DNA of 64,000 bases, from the NCBI RefSeq assembly GCF_007997015.1, contig NZ_VOSM01000013.1, positions 1 to 64,000 of the forward strand. Reading direction: 5' to 3'. This stretch comes from Lujinxingia vulgaris (GTDB lineage Bacteria > Myxococcota_A > Bradymonadia > Bradymonadales > Bradymonadaceae). Each line of letters starts with the position of its first letter. The stretch's first letter is position 1. Below are positions 7,735 through 16,602 of the stretch, piece after piece. The notes beneath the pieces were generated by a model. It did no database searches, was not told the DNA's origin, and was given only the letters and a program-made list of their open reading frames with translations. Both the position numbers and the translations under genes were made by a program.

Positions 7735-8265
7735 TCAGGCAGAGGGGGAGGGACGATCCTCGTCGTGGGGATGGGTGCGGTCGTGGCGGATCATGACGAT
7801 GGTGGCGTCGTGGTGGAGGGCCTGGAGGCGCCCGAGCTGCTGGTCGGCCTGGTCGCGGAGCTCGGCCAGGGGGAAGTTTTGAAGTTCGGGGTGCTGGTCG
7901 CAGGCCAGGAGCAGGGCGCGCCAGAGGCATTGTTTGGCGCGCACGCCCCCCTGGAGGCCTTCGAGCTCGAGGACGCGGCTTAAGGGGGAGTAGCGCACCA
8001 CTTCGTTGTTGAGTTTGAGGCGGCCGAGTTTCTCGGCGACCCGGGCGCTGACGCCTTTGACGCGGGAGGGGGAGACGTCGAGGGCGCGCAGGATGTTGCG
8101 CAGCACCGTGGCCTCGTCTTCGATCTCATCGGCCAACTCGCCGACCTTGCGGCCGATGGGGTTGGCGGTGTTCTGGGAGGCGATGCGCCTGGCGAGGCTT
8201 AGCCCGGCGGTGGCCGCGGCGTAATGGTCCTGGAGGTAGGTTTCGAGGTAGTGTTTTTCGCTCAT
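7735..8265 (-). CDS. Helical conserved hypothetical protein
   Basis: A 176-residue, mostly helical protein with no signal peptide. The motif YLQDHYAAATAGLSLARR near the N-terminus, then EDEATVLRNILRAL, KLGRLKLNN and an ELEGLQGGVRAKQCLWRALL helix, resemble a ferritin-like helical-bundle family of unknown function. I cannot name it. The Met at 8265 (MSEKHYLETYL) is preferred to the upstream in-frame start at 8337 because the preceding 24 residues lack family character. It is divergent from the DUF4153 gene. Confidence 0.7.
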   Translation of the reverse strand: MSEKHYLETYLQDHYAAATAGLSLARRIASQNTANPIGRKVGELADEIEDEATVLRNILRALDVSPSRVKGVSARVAEKLGRLKLNNEVVRYSPLSRVLELEGLQGGVRAKQCLWRALLLACDQHPELQNFPLAELRDQADQQLGRLQALHHDATIVMIRHDRTHPHDEDRPSPSA

Positions 8266-8386
8266 GGTCACGTCCGTTGGGGGCGAAGGGTGGGTGAGCA
8301 TCGTTTGAAAGATGCGCACGTGGGCGCCGTCTACCAACGGGTGGGGGTGAAGAGGGTCCGAGACTGGCGGCGAAAGGGAGGTGGTG

Positions 8387-10189
8387 ATGCAGGCGATGAT
8401 GGTGCGTTTCCTTCAAAATTTTGGTGCGATGGCCCGGCAGGCGGCGCGTCGGCATCCGCTGGAAGTCGCGATGGGGCTGGGAGTTGCCGCGTTGCTCAGC
8501 GGCGGGGTGGAGCAGCTCTGGAGAGATGAGCTCGTGATCGCCTGGACACTGACCGCGGTGCCGGCGCTGATGTGGGTGTTTGCGGTGAGTTACCTGCACA
8601 TCCTGAAGGCGCTGAAGGTGGGCTGGCGTGTGGCGCTCAGTGTGGTGGGGCTCGGGGTGTGGAGCGGGTGGGCGTGGACGCTGAGCGGGGAGTTTGTGGA
8701 CGCCGAGATCTGGCGTGTGGGCCTGGCCTCGGTGGGGCTTGTGGCGCTGCTGATGGTGGTGGGGCTGGCGGCGCAGAAGAGCGCGGTGGGGGCGCGGCTG
8801 CGAACCTGGCGCGCGGCGTATCGGCTCTGGCTCTACGGGGGGATGAGCGCGCTGTATCTGGGGGCGTTGTGGGTGGGGCTGGCGCTGGCGGTGTACTCGG
8901 TGGACACGCTCTTTGACCTCAGCGTCGATGGCGAGCTTTACGGGCACCTGGCGGCCTGGATCTTCGGGCCGGGCTTTGTGTGGATGTTGGCGGCGCGCAC
9001 CGAGGAGATCTTCGATTTTGAGCAGGAGGTGGGTGCCGAGGCGCAGCCCTGGAGCCATCGGCTGGGCTTCTATCTGACGCTGCCGCTTGCGTCGGTTTAT
9101 CTAGTAATTACCTATGCTTACGCGATCCGTGTGCTGGTGGTAGGGGAGGCCCCATCCAACGTGCTCTCGCCACTGATTCTGGGGGCGGGGGTGCTGATGT
9201 GGATGTCGCTGGAGCAGGTCGAGGTGATGCGGCGCAAAGGGGGTTATGAGACGCTGGTGCGCGTGGTCGATGCGCTGCCGGTGGTGGTGGGGCCGATGGT
9301 GCCGCTTGCGATCTGGGCGGTGTTTGAGCGCATCGGGCAGTACGGCTGGACGGAGTTTCGTTATGTGCGTCTGCTGGCGCTGGCCACCCTGCTGGCGATC
9401 TGCGGGGTCGGGGCGGTGGGCTACATCCGGCGGCGTCCGATGGGGCTGTGGGTGGTGCCGGTGGTGGTAGCCGCCGGGACGCTCGTGGGCGCGCTGGGGC
9501 CTATCAGCGCGCCGGCGGTCGCCGAGCGCAGTCAGGTGGTGCGCCTTCAGCGGGAGATCTCGGCGCAGGGCGTGGGGGACGCTCAGGGGGCGATCGATGT
9601 CGATAAGGTTTACGCGAACCTGAGTGGTGGGGGGCGCGAGGTGGCCGCGCTGGCGTATTATGTGCACGAGCATTTTGGCGACGACGCGCTCGCGCAGTTT
9701 GTGCCGGCGAGCCTCACGCCGGAGGAGCGCGCGAGCTGGGAGAAGCGGCTGTGGGAGGCGCGCTGGGGATCGAGTGAGGGCGAGGGCCTGCGTGTGGTGA
9801 GTTTGAGCGCCGATCAGGTCGCTTTTGAGGTGATAATGGCGGCGACCCTCTATCCCTTTTCGTATGTGGTTTATGGCGAGGAGGGGGAGCCAACGTTGCT
9901 TACGACGACGGAGGGCGCGTCGCTGGAGGTGTGGGCGGAGGGCGCGACGCTGATCGTGGAGGGGGAGCAGGGGCGGTGGCGCGGCGATCTGAGCGCCCAT
10001 GCGGCGATGGCTCGAAACTACGCCTCGAGCGGAGAGCTCGATGGGTCGATGCGCCGTGTGGTGCTTGTCGATGAGGCGGGCGCGCGTCGCGGTGAGGTGG
10101 TGCTCGATGTGCTGGGTGTTCGCGTTGGTGCCGAGGATGCGAGCGTGATGATCCAGCGTGCCAACGGGCTGCTGGTGGTGGATCGCTGA
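8387..10189 (+). CDS. DUF4153-type multispanning membrane protein
   Basis: A 600-residue inner-membrane protein with about ten to twelve hydrophobic segments in residues 20-380 and a soluble C-terminal part. The phrase GPISAPAVAERSQVVRLQREI after the last membrane segment is the typical DUF4153 boundary. The function of the family is not established. GTG codons at 8381 and 8384 are possible starts, but the AAGGGAGG at 8374-8382 best serves the ATG at 8387. The 3' end faces the sensor kinase gene, only 15 bp away. Confidence 0.82.
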   Translation: MQAMMVRFLQNFGAMARQAARRHPLEVAMGLGVAALLSGGVEQLWRDELVIAWTLTAVPALMWVFAVSYLHILKALKVGWRVALSVVGLGVWSGWAWTLSGEFVDAEIWRVGLASVGLVALLMVVGLAAQKSAVGARLRTWRAAYRLWLYGGMSALYLGALWVGLALAVYSVDTLFDLSVDGELYGHLAAWIFGPGFVWMLAARTEEIFDFEQEVGAEAQPWSHRLGFYLTLPLASVYLVITYAYAIRVLVVGEAPSNVLSPLILGAGVLMWMSLEQVEVMRRKGGYETLVRVVDALPVVVGPMVPLAIWAVFERIGQYGWTEFRYVRLLALATLLAICGVGAVGYIRRRPMGLWVVPVVVAAGTLVGALGPISAPAVAERSQVVRLQREISAQGVGDAQGAIDVDKVYANLSGGGREVAALAYYVHEHFGDDALAQFVPASLTPEERASWEKRLWEARWGSSEGEGLRVVSLSADQVAFEVIMAATLYPFSYVVYGEEGEPTLLTTTEGASLEVWAEGATLIVEGEQGRWRGDLSAHAAMARNYASSGELDGSMRRVVLVDEAGARRGEVVLDVLGVRVGAEDASVMIQRANGLLVVDR

Positions 10190-10204
10190 GAAGGTCGGCG
10201 GCGC

Positions 10205-12505
10205 TTACGAGGTTGCGGTGGCCCGGGAGATGAGCGACTCGAGCTCGGTGCTGGGGAAGGGTTTTGCGAGCACGGTGAAGTCGCCCGACTCCAGAAAGTC
10301 TTTGCTCTCGGCGCTGTAGGCGCCGCCGGTCATAAAGATCATGCGCCGCGCCAGGGCCGGGTGCGCTTCGCTGAGGCGCTGGTAGAGGCGCGCGCCGCCG
10401 ATGGCGGGCATCTCCAGGTCGCAGACGATGAGGCAGGGTTGGGCGCCGGCCTCAATGGCGTCGAGGGCGTCGGAGGCCGACTCGAAGGTGTGCAGGGTAA
10501 AGCGCGACTGAAGCTGGCGTTTGAGCGCGCGCAGCAGCATGGCGTTATCGTCGATGAGGAAGACGCCGGTGGGTGCTGGTGAGGTTGTATCCGCGTCGGG
10601 TTGCGCGGGAGCGGGCGACGCGTTGGCGTCGGCGCTTGGGTTCGAGGGGGCGGTGGGGTTTTGCTCAGCCGGAGCGCGATCATCGCGAACCCCGCCAGGG
10701 GGTGTCGGCACGGGGGTGCGCGTGCGGGGTGGGGCGTGCAGCGCGCCCGGGGGCGGCGTGGTGATGGTGACCGTGCTCAACCAGCGCGTAGGGATGATGA
10801 GGCGGAAGGTCGTGCCCTGGCCCGGGGTGCTCTCGACGTCGATATCTCCGTTCATCTCCGCGACAATCTTGCGGCAGATCGACAGCCCCAACCCCGTGCC
10901 CTCGCCGATGGGTTTGGTGGTGAAGAAGGGCTCAAAGATGTGCTCGAGCTGCTCGGGGGCGATGCCATGGCCGCTGTCGCTGACCTCGATGATGAGGTGA
11001 TTGTCGGCGCGGCGCGCGCTCACGCGCACGTGGTTTTTTTCGGGGGTGCCGGGCTCAATGGCCTGCACCGCGTTGACCAGAAGGTTGAGCAGCACCTGGG
11101 AGAGCCCCGACTCGTTGAGCATCGCCGAGGGAAGATCGTCGATGTCGCGGATGAGTTGTGCGCGCTGGCGCACGCGATGCTCGACCATCAAGAGGGTGGA
11201 GTCGAGGACGGTGGCCACGTCGACCGGGTAGATGTCGTCGGTGGGCGTGCGGGAGAGGTCGCGCAGATCGTCGACGATCTTGCGCACCCGGCGAGTGCCG
11301 TAGTGGACGTCTTCCAGGCTGGCCAGCAGGGTGTCGCGGTCGATGGCGTCATCAGCGATCTTTTCGAGCAGGTATTCGACATTGGAGGCCACATAGGCCA
11401 GCGGGTTGTTGATCTCATGGGCGACGCCGGCGGCCAGGGTGCCGGCGGTGATCATGCGATCCATCTGAGCGATGCGGCTCTGCAGCTCGTGTTCCTGCGA
11501 AAGATCGGTAATGAGCAGCGCGTGCACGTCCTGGTTTTCGAAGATGGCGGTGAAGATGCTCAGTCTGATCGCGAGCTGCTCGTCGCTGGCGGTGTGCAGC
11601 ATGGCGAGGATGTTCTGGCTCTGGCCGTTGAGCAGGCTCTGGAGCGGCTCGCCCTCCGGGTTTGTGAAGAGGGTGGTGGCGTGGAGGGATCTCAGGCTCT
11701 CGTCATCGTAGCAGCCCAGCTCCTTGAAGCTGGCGTTGCCGTAGATGGCGTTGCCATCGGCATTCAGCAGAACGACCCCCTGGGGGGTGCGCTCCATGAT
11801 CTCGAGCAGAGTGTCGCGGGCGACGCGCTTGGTCTCTTCGTGCAGCTCCTGAAGGCGGCGCTGGCTCTCGTTGTTGCGCTCCATCAGCCAGCGTTCGATC
11901 TGGTAACGCGCCCAGAACATCATCAGCGTGGCCAGGAGAAGTCCGACCATGGAGACGGTCAGCATCGACCGGTGGTTGTTGATGGTGACCACCGTGCGCA
12001 GGTCGATCTCGGGGATCGGCTCCACATAGAAGTAGGCCATCACCGCCAGCGCGACCGCCATCCAGAACCACAGCGCTTTGGAGGGGCCGGCCATGGTGAT
12101 GGAGACCACCGGCACGAGCAACAGCCAGAAGAGCACCGGCGAGTAGATGCCGCCGGTGTGCAGGGTGAGCACGATGAGTACGACCGAGAGGACGGCGCAG
12201 GTCTGGTGGGCGAGCCAGACCTCGTCGCCGGTTTTGCGCATGCGCCAGATGGCCATCAGCCCGATCACGCCGGCGGCCATCAGCTCGGCAAAAAGCATGA
12301 AGCTGTCGAAGATGGTGATGTACATCAGCGCAAAGACGGGCGCCCAGATCCACAACCCCAGCCCCAGAAGGGCGGCGACGCGGTGTTTGTAGGCTTCGTA
12401 GCTCCTGGCTTCGCGCAGCTCCGGCGGCGTGAAGAAGTTCACCGGTGGCGAGAAGAGCAGGGGGATGCGAGGCGCATCGGTGGGCGGGGCGCAGGGCCGG
12501 GGCAT
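10205..12505 (-). CDS. Hybrid membrane sensor histidine kinase
   Basis: A 766-residue protein. Residues ~45-215 contain about six membrane segments; then a coiled-coil linker; a PAS-like domain (~230-345, GVVLLNADGNAIYGNASF); and a HisKA domain with the H-box GVAHEINNPLAYV. The HATPase_c domain shows the N-box LLVNAVQAI, DSGHGI and GEGTGLGLSI. A Pro/Ala-rich linker leads to a C-terminal receiver (~645-760) with phospho-acceptor Asp in VCDLEMP, the acidic pair IDDN and Lys in LAKPF. It autophosphorylates and passes phosphate to its own receiver; the input signal is unknown. No separate response regulator lies nearby. Confidence 0.9.
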   Translation of the reverse strand: MPRPCAPPTDAPRIPLLFSPPVNFFTPPELREARSYEAYKHRVAALLGLGLWIWAPVFALMYITIFDSFMLFAELMAAGVIGLMAIWRMRKTGDEVWLAHQTCAVLSVVLIVLTLHTGGIYSPVLFWLLLVPVVSITMAGPSKALWFWMAVALAVMAYFYVEPIPEIDLRTVVTINNHRSMLTVSMVGLLLATLMMFWARYQIERWLMERNNESQRRLQELHEETKRVARDTLLEIMERTPQGVVLLNADGNAIYGNASFKELGCYDDESLRSLHATTLFTNPEGEPLQSLLNGQSQNILAMLHTASDEQLAIRLSIFTAIFENQDVHALLITDLSQEHELQSRIAQMDRMITAGTLAAGVAHEINNPLAYVASNVEYLLEKIADDAIDRDTLLASLEDVHYGTRRVRKIVDDLRDLSRTPTDDIYPVDVATVLDSTLLMVEHRVRQRAQLIRDIDDLPSAMLNESGLSQVLLNLLVNAVQAIEPGTPEKNHVRVSARRADNHLIIEVSDSGHGIAPEQLEHIFEPFFTTKPIGEGTGLGLSICRKIVAEMNGDIDVESTPGQGTTFRLIIPTRWLSTVTITTPPPGALHAPPRTRTPVPTPPGGVRDDRAPAEQNPTAPSNPSADANASPAPAQPDADTTSPAPTGVFLIDDNAMLLRALKRQLQSRFTLHTFESASDALDAIEAGAQPCLIVCDLEMPAIGGARLYQRLSEAHPALARRMIFMTGGAYSAESKDFLESGDFTVLAKPFPSTELESLISRATATS

Positions 12506-12968
12506 GATGGGGAGCTCCGAGGAGGGGGGACGAGGAGCGGGAGGGGAGAGGCCGAAGCGGGTCGGCCGGCGAAGCTTAATATAATGTTACAAGTAGGATC
12601 AAATTTCGCTCAGACTAGAGCAGGGGGGAGGATCAACGCGCGACGAGACGGCTAAAAGATCGAACCTTTAAAACAACTTAGGCCATCCACGCCCGCGTGG
12701 CGCGCGCATTAAAAAGTTTGCGGCGCCCGGTTGGGGCTGGCAACGCCCCGAACGGGGGTGGTGGTGGGCTCGACCCCCTGATTGGCGAGGGAGGGGGGAG
12801 CCCGGTGAGGTGTCAGGTGGGTGGTGTGGTGGTGGAGGGCCGACCCTGGGTCGCACAAAGCCGAGCCACGATGCGGGTGATGCACGACCGTGGGTCACAC
12901 AAAGTCGAGCCATGATGCGGGTGATGCGCGACCGTGGGATGGTAAGCCTCGCCGCCGGGTGGGTGCTT
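12506..12968. repeat. Intergenic region with palindromic repeats
   Basis: A 463-bp gap upstream of the sensor kinase. Bases 12838-12945 hold three imperfect palindromes of the CGACC-NNN-GGTCG class (GCCGACCCTGGGTCGCAC, CACGACCGTGGGTCAC, GCGACCGTGGGATGG) at ~44-bp spacing. A short AT-rich patch at 12575-12610 may hold the kinase promoter, but no clear -35/-10 pair could be set. Confidence 0.6.
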
Positions 12969-13922
12969 TTAGTCTTCGTCGGCAGGGGTGTTGAGGCGAT
13001 CGCGAAGGCGGTCGGGGAGCCCGTCGTGGGGGCCGAGCGGGGGGCGCTCGATATCCCAGTAGAAGTCGGAAATCTCGCGGTTTCGATCCTCATCGTGGGC
13101 GTAGTAGCAGAGGTTGTCGTCGCGGTGGCTGTCGCCGATCACCAGCAGGCGCGCCGGGGTGTCGGTGTTGTTGATGAAGGTGTGGGCCTGGCCTGTGCCG
13201 GCGACAAAGCCGACGGCGTCGCCGCAGCTTAAGCGGTGGAGGTGCCCGTCCATCCAGACATCGGGGCTGCCTTCGAGCACGTAGATGAACTCATCTTCGG
13301 TGCTCTCGGCGTGGGGCCAGGAGGTGCGGCGGCCGGGGGGCAAGACTTCGTGATGGATGCCAAAGTGGCGCATGCCCAGATGTCGGCCCAGGGGGGAGCC
13401 GATGCTCAAGAGCTCGTCGCTGCCCGGGTAGGTGGCGGTGTCGGGGCGCTGGATCTCGCGCCAGTGCACGATGTTTTCGGGACGCGGGGCCAGGCGCACG
13501 TAGAGCTCGACGGGGCCCTGGCCATCGATGGGATGAAACTCCAGAAAGACGTGCTCGGTGGGCAGGCGCTGCTCCTCGCCAAACGCGCGCATCGCGCCAA
13601 AGCTCGTGCCGATCTCGGTGACCGGCGCGCGGTGGCTGAGGTGAAGCCAGCGCTGGCGCGGCAGGTGAAGGCGCTCCAGCCCCTCGGGAGTGGGGGCGTC
13701 AGGGTGAACTTCGACGCCGACGAACTGGGTGTAGATGCCCTCCTCGACCTTCAGTGAGACATCGAGAAGATGGCGGCCGCAGCGGCCTTCGATGCGCTCG
13801 TAGCGTTCCAGAAGTTGGCGGTTGGCGGCGGGCACGGCCGTGGAGAGCTCGGCCATGGGAACCACAACATAGAGGCCGACAAGGTCGAGGGCGTCGAGAA
13901 CGGTGGGGGCGATCGAGGGCAT
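12969..13922 (-). CDS. GyrI-like / cupin fusion protein
   Basis: A 317-residue protein. Residues ~5-125 resemble the GyrI/AraC effector-binding fold (LVGLYVVVPMAEL, a GIYTQFVGVEV strand and LPRQRWLHLSHRAPVTEIG). The C-terminal half (~175-275) is a cupin: EVLPPGRRTSWPHAESTEDEFIYVLEGSPDV, then GDAVGFVAGTGQAHTFINN, with candidate metal ligands in both cupin motifs. The last 40 residues are a polar tail. Such proteins usually bind a small molecule; no DNA-binding domain is present. The substrate is unknown. It is divergent from hmgA. Confidence 0.75.
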   Translation of the reverse strand: MPSIAPTVLDALDLVGLYVVVPMAELSTAVPAANRQLLERYERIEGRCGRHLLDVSLKVEEGIYTQFVGVEVHPDAPTPEGLERLHLPRQRWLHLSHRAPVTEIGTSFGAMRAFGEEQRLPTEHVFLEFHPIDGQGPVELYVRLAPRPENIVHWREIQRPDTATYPGSDELLSIGSPLGRHLGMRHFGIHHEVLPPGRRTSWPHAESTEDEFIYVLEGSPDVWMDGHLHRLSCGDAVGFVAGTGQAHTFINNTDTPARLLVIGDSHRDDNLCYYAHDEDRNREISDFYWDIERPPLGPHDGLPDRLRDRLNTPADED

Positions 13923-14003
13923 CGGTGGGCTCCATGGAGAGTGGCGAAAAGCGCGCAGGGTTTGTGAGAGGCTTAAGGTGTAGCGCGTCGGTGGGAGCGG
14001 TGC

Positions 14004-14135
14004 AAAGTCGCGTGTTTATGCGGGTCATGCACGACCCTGGGACGCACAAAGTCGCGTGTTTATGCGGGTCATGCACGACCCTGGGACGCACAAAGTCGCG
14101 TGTTTATGCGGGTCGTGCACAACCGAGGGTCCGAC
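14004..14135 (+). repeat. 44-bp tandem palindrome array (three units)
   Basis: The phrase AAAGTCGCGTGTTTATGCGG begins at 14004, 14048 and 14092, an exact 44-bp period. Each unit ends in CACGACCCTGGGAC or, in the last, CACAACCGAGGGTCCG. It occupies most of the gap 13923-14280 between the cupin gene and hmgA. Confidence 0.85.
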
Positions 14136-14280
14136 ACCTTTGCCGAATCTGCTGCGGCAAAGTGTCGGGGCAAAGCGCGCAGCGTTGCCACTGTGCGGCC
14201 GGCGCGTTATCCACAATGGGCGAAACGCATCGTGCCCACTTATTCAGACGTGGTTTGCAGACACTGGCCGGAGAGACGCT

Positions 14281-15594
14281 ATGACGCTTGAGTACATGAC
14301 CGGGTTTGGCAACGACTTTGAGACCGAAGCGCTCGAGGGGGCGCTGCCCCGGGGGCGCAACTCGCCGCAGCGCGCGCCCTACGGGCTTTATGCCGAGCAG
14401 CTCTCCGGCTCGCCATTTACCGCGCCGCGCAGCGCCAATGAGCGCAGCTGGCTCTACCGCATTCGCCCCTCGGTGCGGCATATGGGCGAGTATGAGCCGG
14501 TGGAGGTTAAGCATTGGCTGAGCGCGCCGACGACCGAGGGCGGGGGATTGCCGATCGGGCAGCGGCGCTGGGATCCGGTGGCGATCCCCGAGGAGCCCAC
14601 CGGCTTTGTTGACGGCGTACGCACCATCTCGACCGCAGGCGACGTGGTGGGTCAGACGGGCATGTCGGCGCACCTCTACCTGGTCAACCGAAGCTCGGAG
14701 GATGACTATGTGATCAACGCCGATGGCGAGCTGATGTTCTTGCCCCAGGAGGGCTCGATTCGGCTGGTCACCGAGATGGGCGTACTGGAGGTCGAGCCCG
14801 GCGAGCTGGCGGTGATCCCGCGGGGGATGGCGTTTCGCTTTGAGCTGATCGACGGGCCGGTGCGCGGCTACCTCTGCGAGAACTACGGCGGTAAGTTCAC
14901 GCTGCCGGAGCGCGGCCCCATTGGCGCAAACTGCATGGCGAACGCCCGCGATTTTAAATACCCGGTCGCTTATTTTGAGGATGTGGAGCGCCCCTCTGAG
15001 ATTCATATCAAATGGTGTGGTCGTCACTATGTGACGAAGATCGGGCATAGCCCGCTTGATGTGGTGGCCTGGCACGGCAACTACGCGCCCTACAAATACG
15101 ATCTTCGCGACTATTCGCCGATCGGCGCGATCCTCTTTGACCACCCCGACCCCTCGATCTTCACCGTGCTCACGAGCCCCTCGGGGGAGGCGGGCACGGC
15201 GAATATCGACTTTGTGATCTTCTCCGATCGCTGGCTTGTGGGCGAAGACACCTTCCGGCCGCCCTGGTACCACCGCAACATCATGTCGGAGTTTATGGGG
15301 CTGATCTACGGGCAGTACGACGCTAAGGAAGAGGGCTTTTTGCCCGGCGGCATGAGCCTGCACAACATGATGTTGCCGCATGGCCCGGACACCGACGCCT
15401 TTGAAAAAGCCTCGCGCGCCGAGCTCAAGCCCCAGAAGCTCGAGGGCACGATGGCCTTTATGTGGGAGACGCGTCTGCCCCAGCACCTGACCGATTACGC
15501 GGCGGGGTTGGACACAATGCAGAAGAACTACATCGACTGTTGGAAGGGGCTGAAAAAACGCTTCGACGGCACGCTCGAGGGCGACTGGAGCTGA
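14281..15594 (+). CDS. hmgA: Homogentisate 1,2-dioxygenase
   Basis: A 437-residue cytosolic non-haem iron enzyme that opens the ring of homogentisate to maleylacetoacetate in tyrosine/phenylalanine breakdown. It starts with the family opening [19 protein letters not shown], and the length is normal. Iron ligands are visible in [16 protein letters not shown] (His, Glu) and [12 protein letters not shown] (His). [16 protein letters not shown] is also typical. The start at 14281 is set by homology; the longer frame from 14056 runs through the repeat array. No other hmg or fah gene is next to it. Confidence 0.96.
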   Translation: MTLEYMTGFGNDFETEALEGALPRGRNSPQRAPYGLYAEQLSGSPFTAPRSANERSWLYRIRPSVRHMGEYEPVEVKHWLSAPTTEGGGLPIGQRRWDPVAIPEEPTGFVDGVRTISTAGDVVGQTGMSAHLYLVNRSSEDDYVINADGELMFLPQEGSIRLVTEMGVLEVEPGELAVIPRGMAFRFELIDGPVRGYLCENYGGKFTLPERGPIGANCMANARDFKYPVAYFEDVERPSEIHIKWCGRHYVTKIGHSPLDVVAWHGNYAPYKYDLRDYSPIGAILFDHPDPSIFTVLTSPSGEAGTANIDFVIFSDRWLVGEDTFRPPWYHRNIMSEFMGLIYGQYDAKEEGFLPGGMSLHNMMLPHGPDTDAFEKASRAELKPQKLEGTMAFMWETRLPQHLTDYAAGLDTMQKNYIDCWKGLKKRFDGTLEGDWS

Positions 15595-15736
15595 GCCGGG
15601 CGGCGACGTTGCGGGGGGGGGGCGAGCGATCTCAAAAAGTTAGATCGTTGTCGGTCCTCTCGCGTTGAAGGTGGCGAGCTCGTCGCGGTGTGGTGGCGAG
15701 CGTGGTGGTTTTCATACTCGAGATCGCGAGGACGTG

Positions 15737-16330
15737 ATGATGATTCGAAACAGATGTTTGCTCGTAGGAAGTCTTCTGGTGCTGCTGGCCGGCTGTGCTC
15801 ACAGGAGCGTGGAGCGCACCGTCAGCGCCGACGCCGTGGGGGAGTCGGGCCAGACGCGTCAGGTCAACTATTTGCACTCCCCGCTGGGGCCGGGCTCTCC
15901 TGATGAGGAGACGCCGGGCGGGGTGCAGCGCTCGGCGGTCGCCGATGAGGCGGAGCTTAGCGCGCTGACGGAGCGTGAGGTATGCATTCGTTATGTGGCG
16001 CGCACCTACATCGATCTTGATGAGCCGCTCTCCTTTTATGAGGTCAAACTCAACGGCCATCCGGTGGCCTTTGATAATGAGGTGGTCAGCGTGGTGGACC
16101 ACTTCTATTCGGGGCGAGAGAGCGTGTTTGCGGCCGAGGGTGTGGTGGCCGAGACTTTTAGCGCGATCAACGTGACGCGGCCGGCCGAGAAGTCCTACCG
16201 GGTGATCGAGCGGCGCGCCGAGGTGTGCGGGCCGCGCAGCACCACCGGCCGAGAGCTTTTGGAGCTGAAGATCCCGGAGGGGCCGCTGGATGATACCTGG
16301 GGGCAGAAGTTCGCCTGGACGGTGCGCTGA
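15737..16330 (+). CDS. Predicted lipoprotein of unknown function
   Basis: A 197-residue protein with basic N-terminus MMIRNR, a hydrophobic stretch and lipobox LLAGC, so it is exported and lipid-anchored. The mature part has mixed strands (CIRYVARTYIDLDEPLSFYEVKLNG) with two Cys (CIRY and EVCGP) that could form a disulfide. No family is recognised. The start is chosen at the signal sequence, with GCGAGG just upstream. It is co-directional with hmgA, but the 142-bp gap argues against tight coupling. Confidence 0.75.
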   Translation: MMIRNRCLLVGSLLVLLAGCAHRSVERTVSADAVGESGQTRQVNYLHSPLGPGSPDEETPGGVQRSAVADEAELSALTEREVCIRYVARTYIDLDEPLSFYEVKLNGHPVAFDNEVVSVVDHFYSGRESVFAAEGVVAETFSAINVTRPAEKSYRVIERRAEVCGPRSTTGRELLELKIPEGPLDDTWGQKFAWTVR

Positions 16331-16602
16331 ATGTTCAAGCGCAGATAAAAAACGGGGGGCGGGCAATTTGGCGCTATCACGGGGCGATGTCCAAGCCTGG
16401 ATGGATAATATCGTGTGATGGGACGTGAGCCGGGGCGTGCAATCGAGGGTCGGGATGTGTAAATATACGTTTGTTTACATCAACCCTTCTCCACCGCCCC
16501 ACCTTCGCCAGCGGCGCGCGATGTTGCTCTACGCGCGTGCGTGGGGGGCTGAGCTGCTCGCGTGCCTGGGAGCGGCAGGTGGTCCTGGATCTGAGGTCTT
16601 CG

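Noticed and set aside
10601-12655. A 684-codon open frame on the plus strand
   Set aside because: Antisense to the hybrid sensor kinase gene; composition dominated by Gly, Ala, Val and His without any domain.
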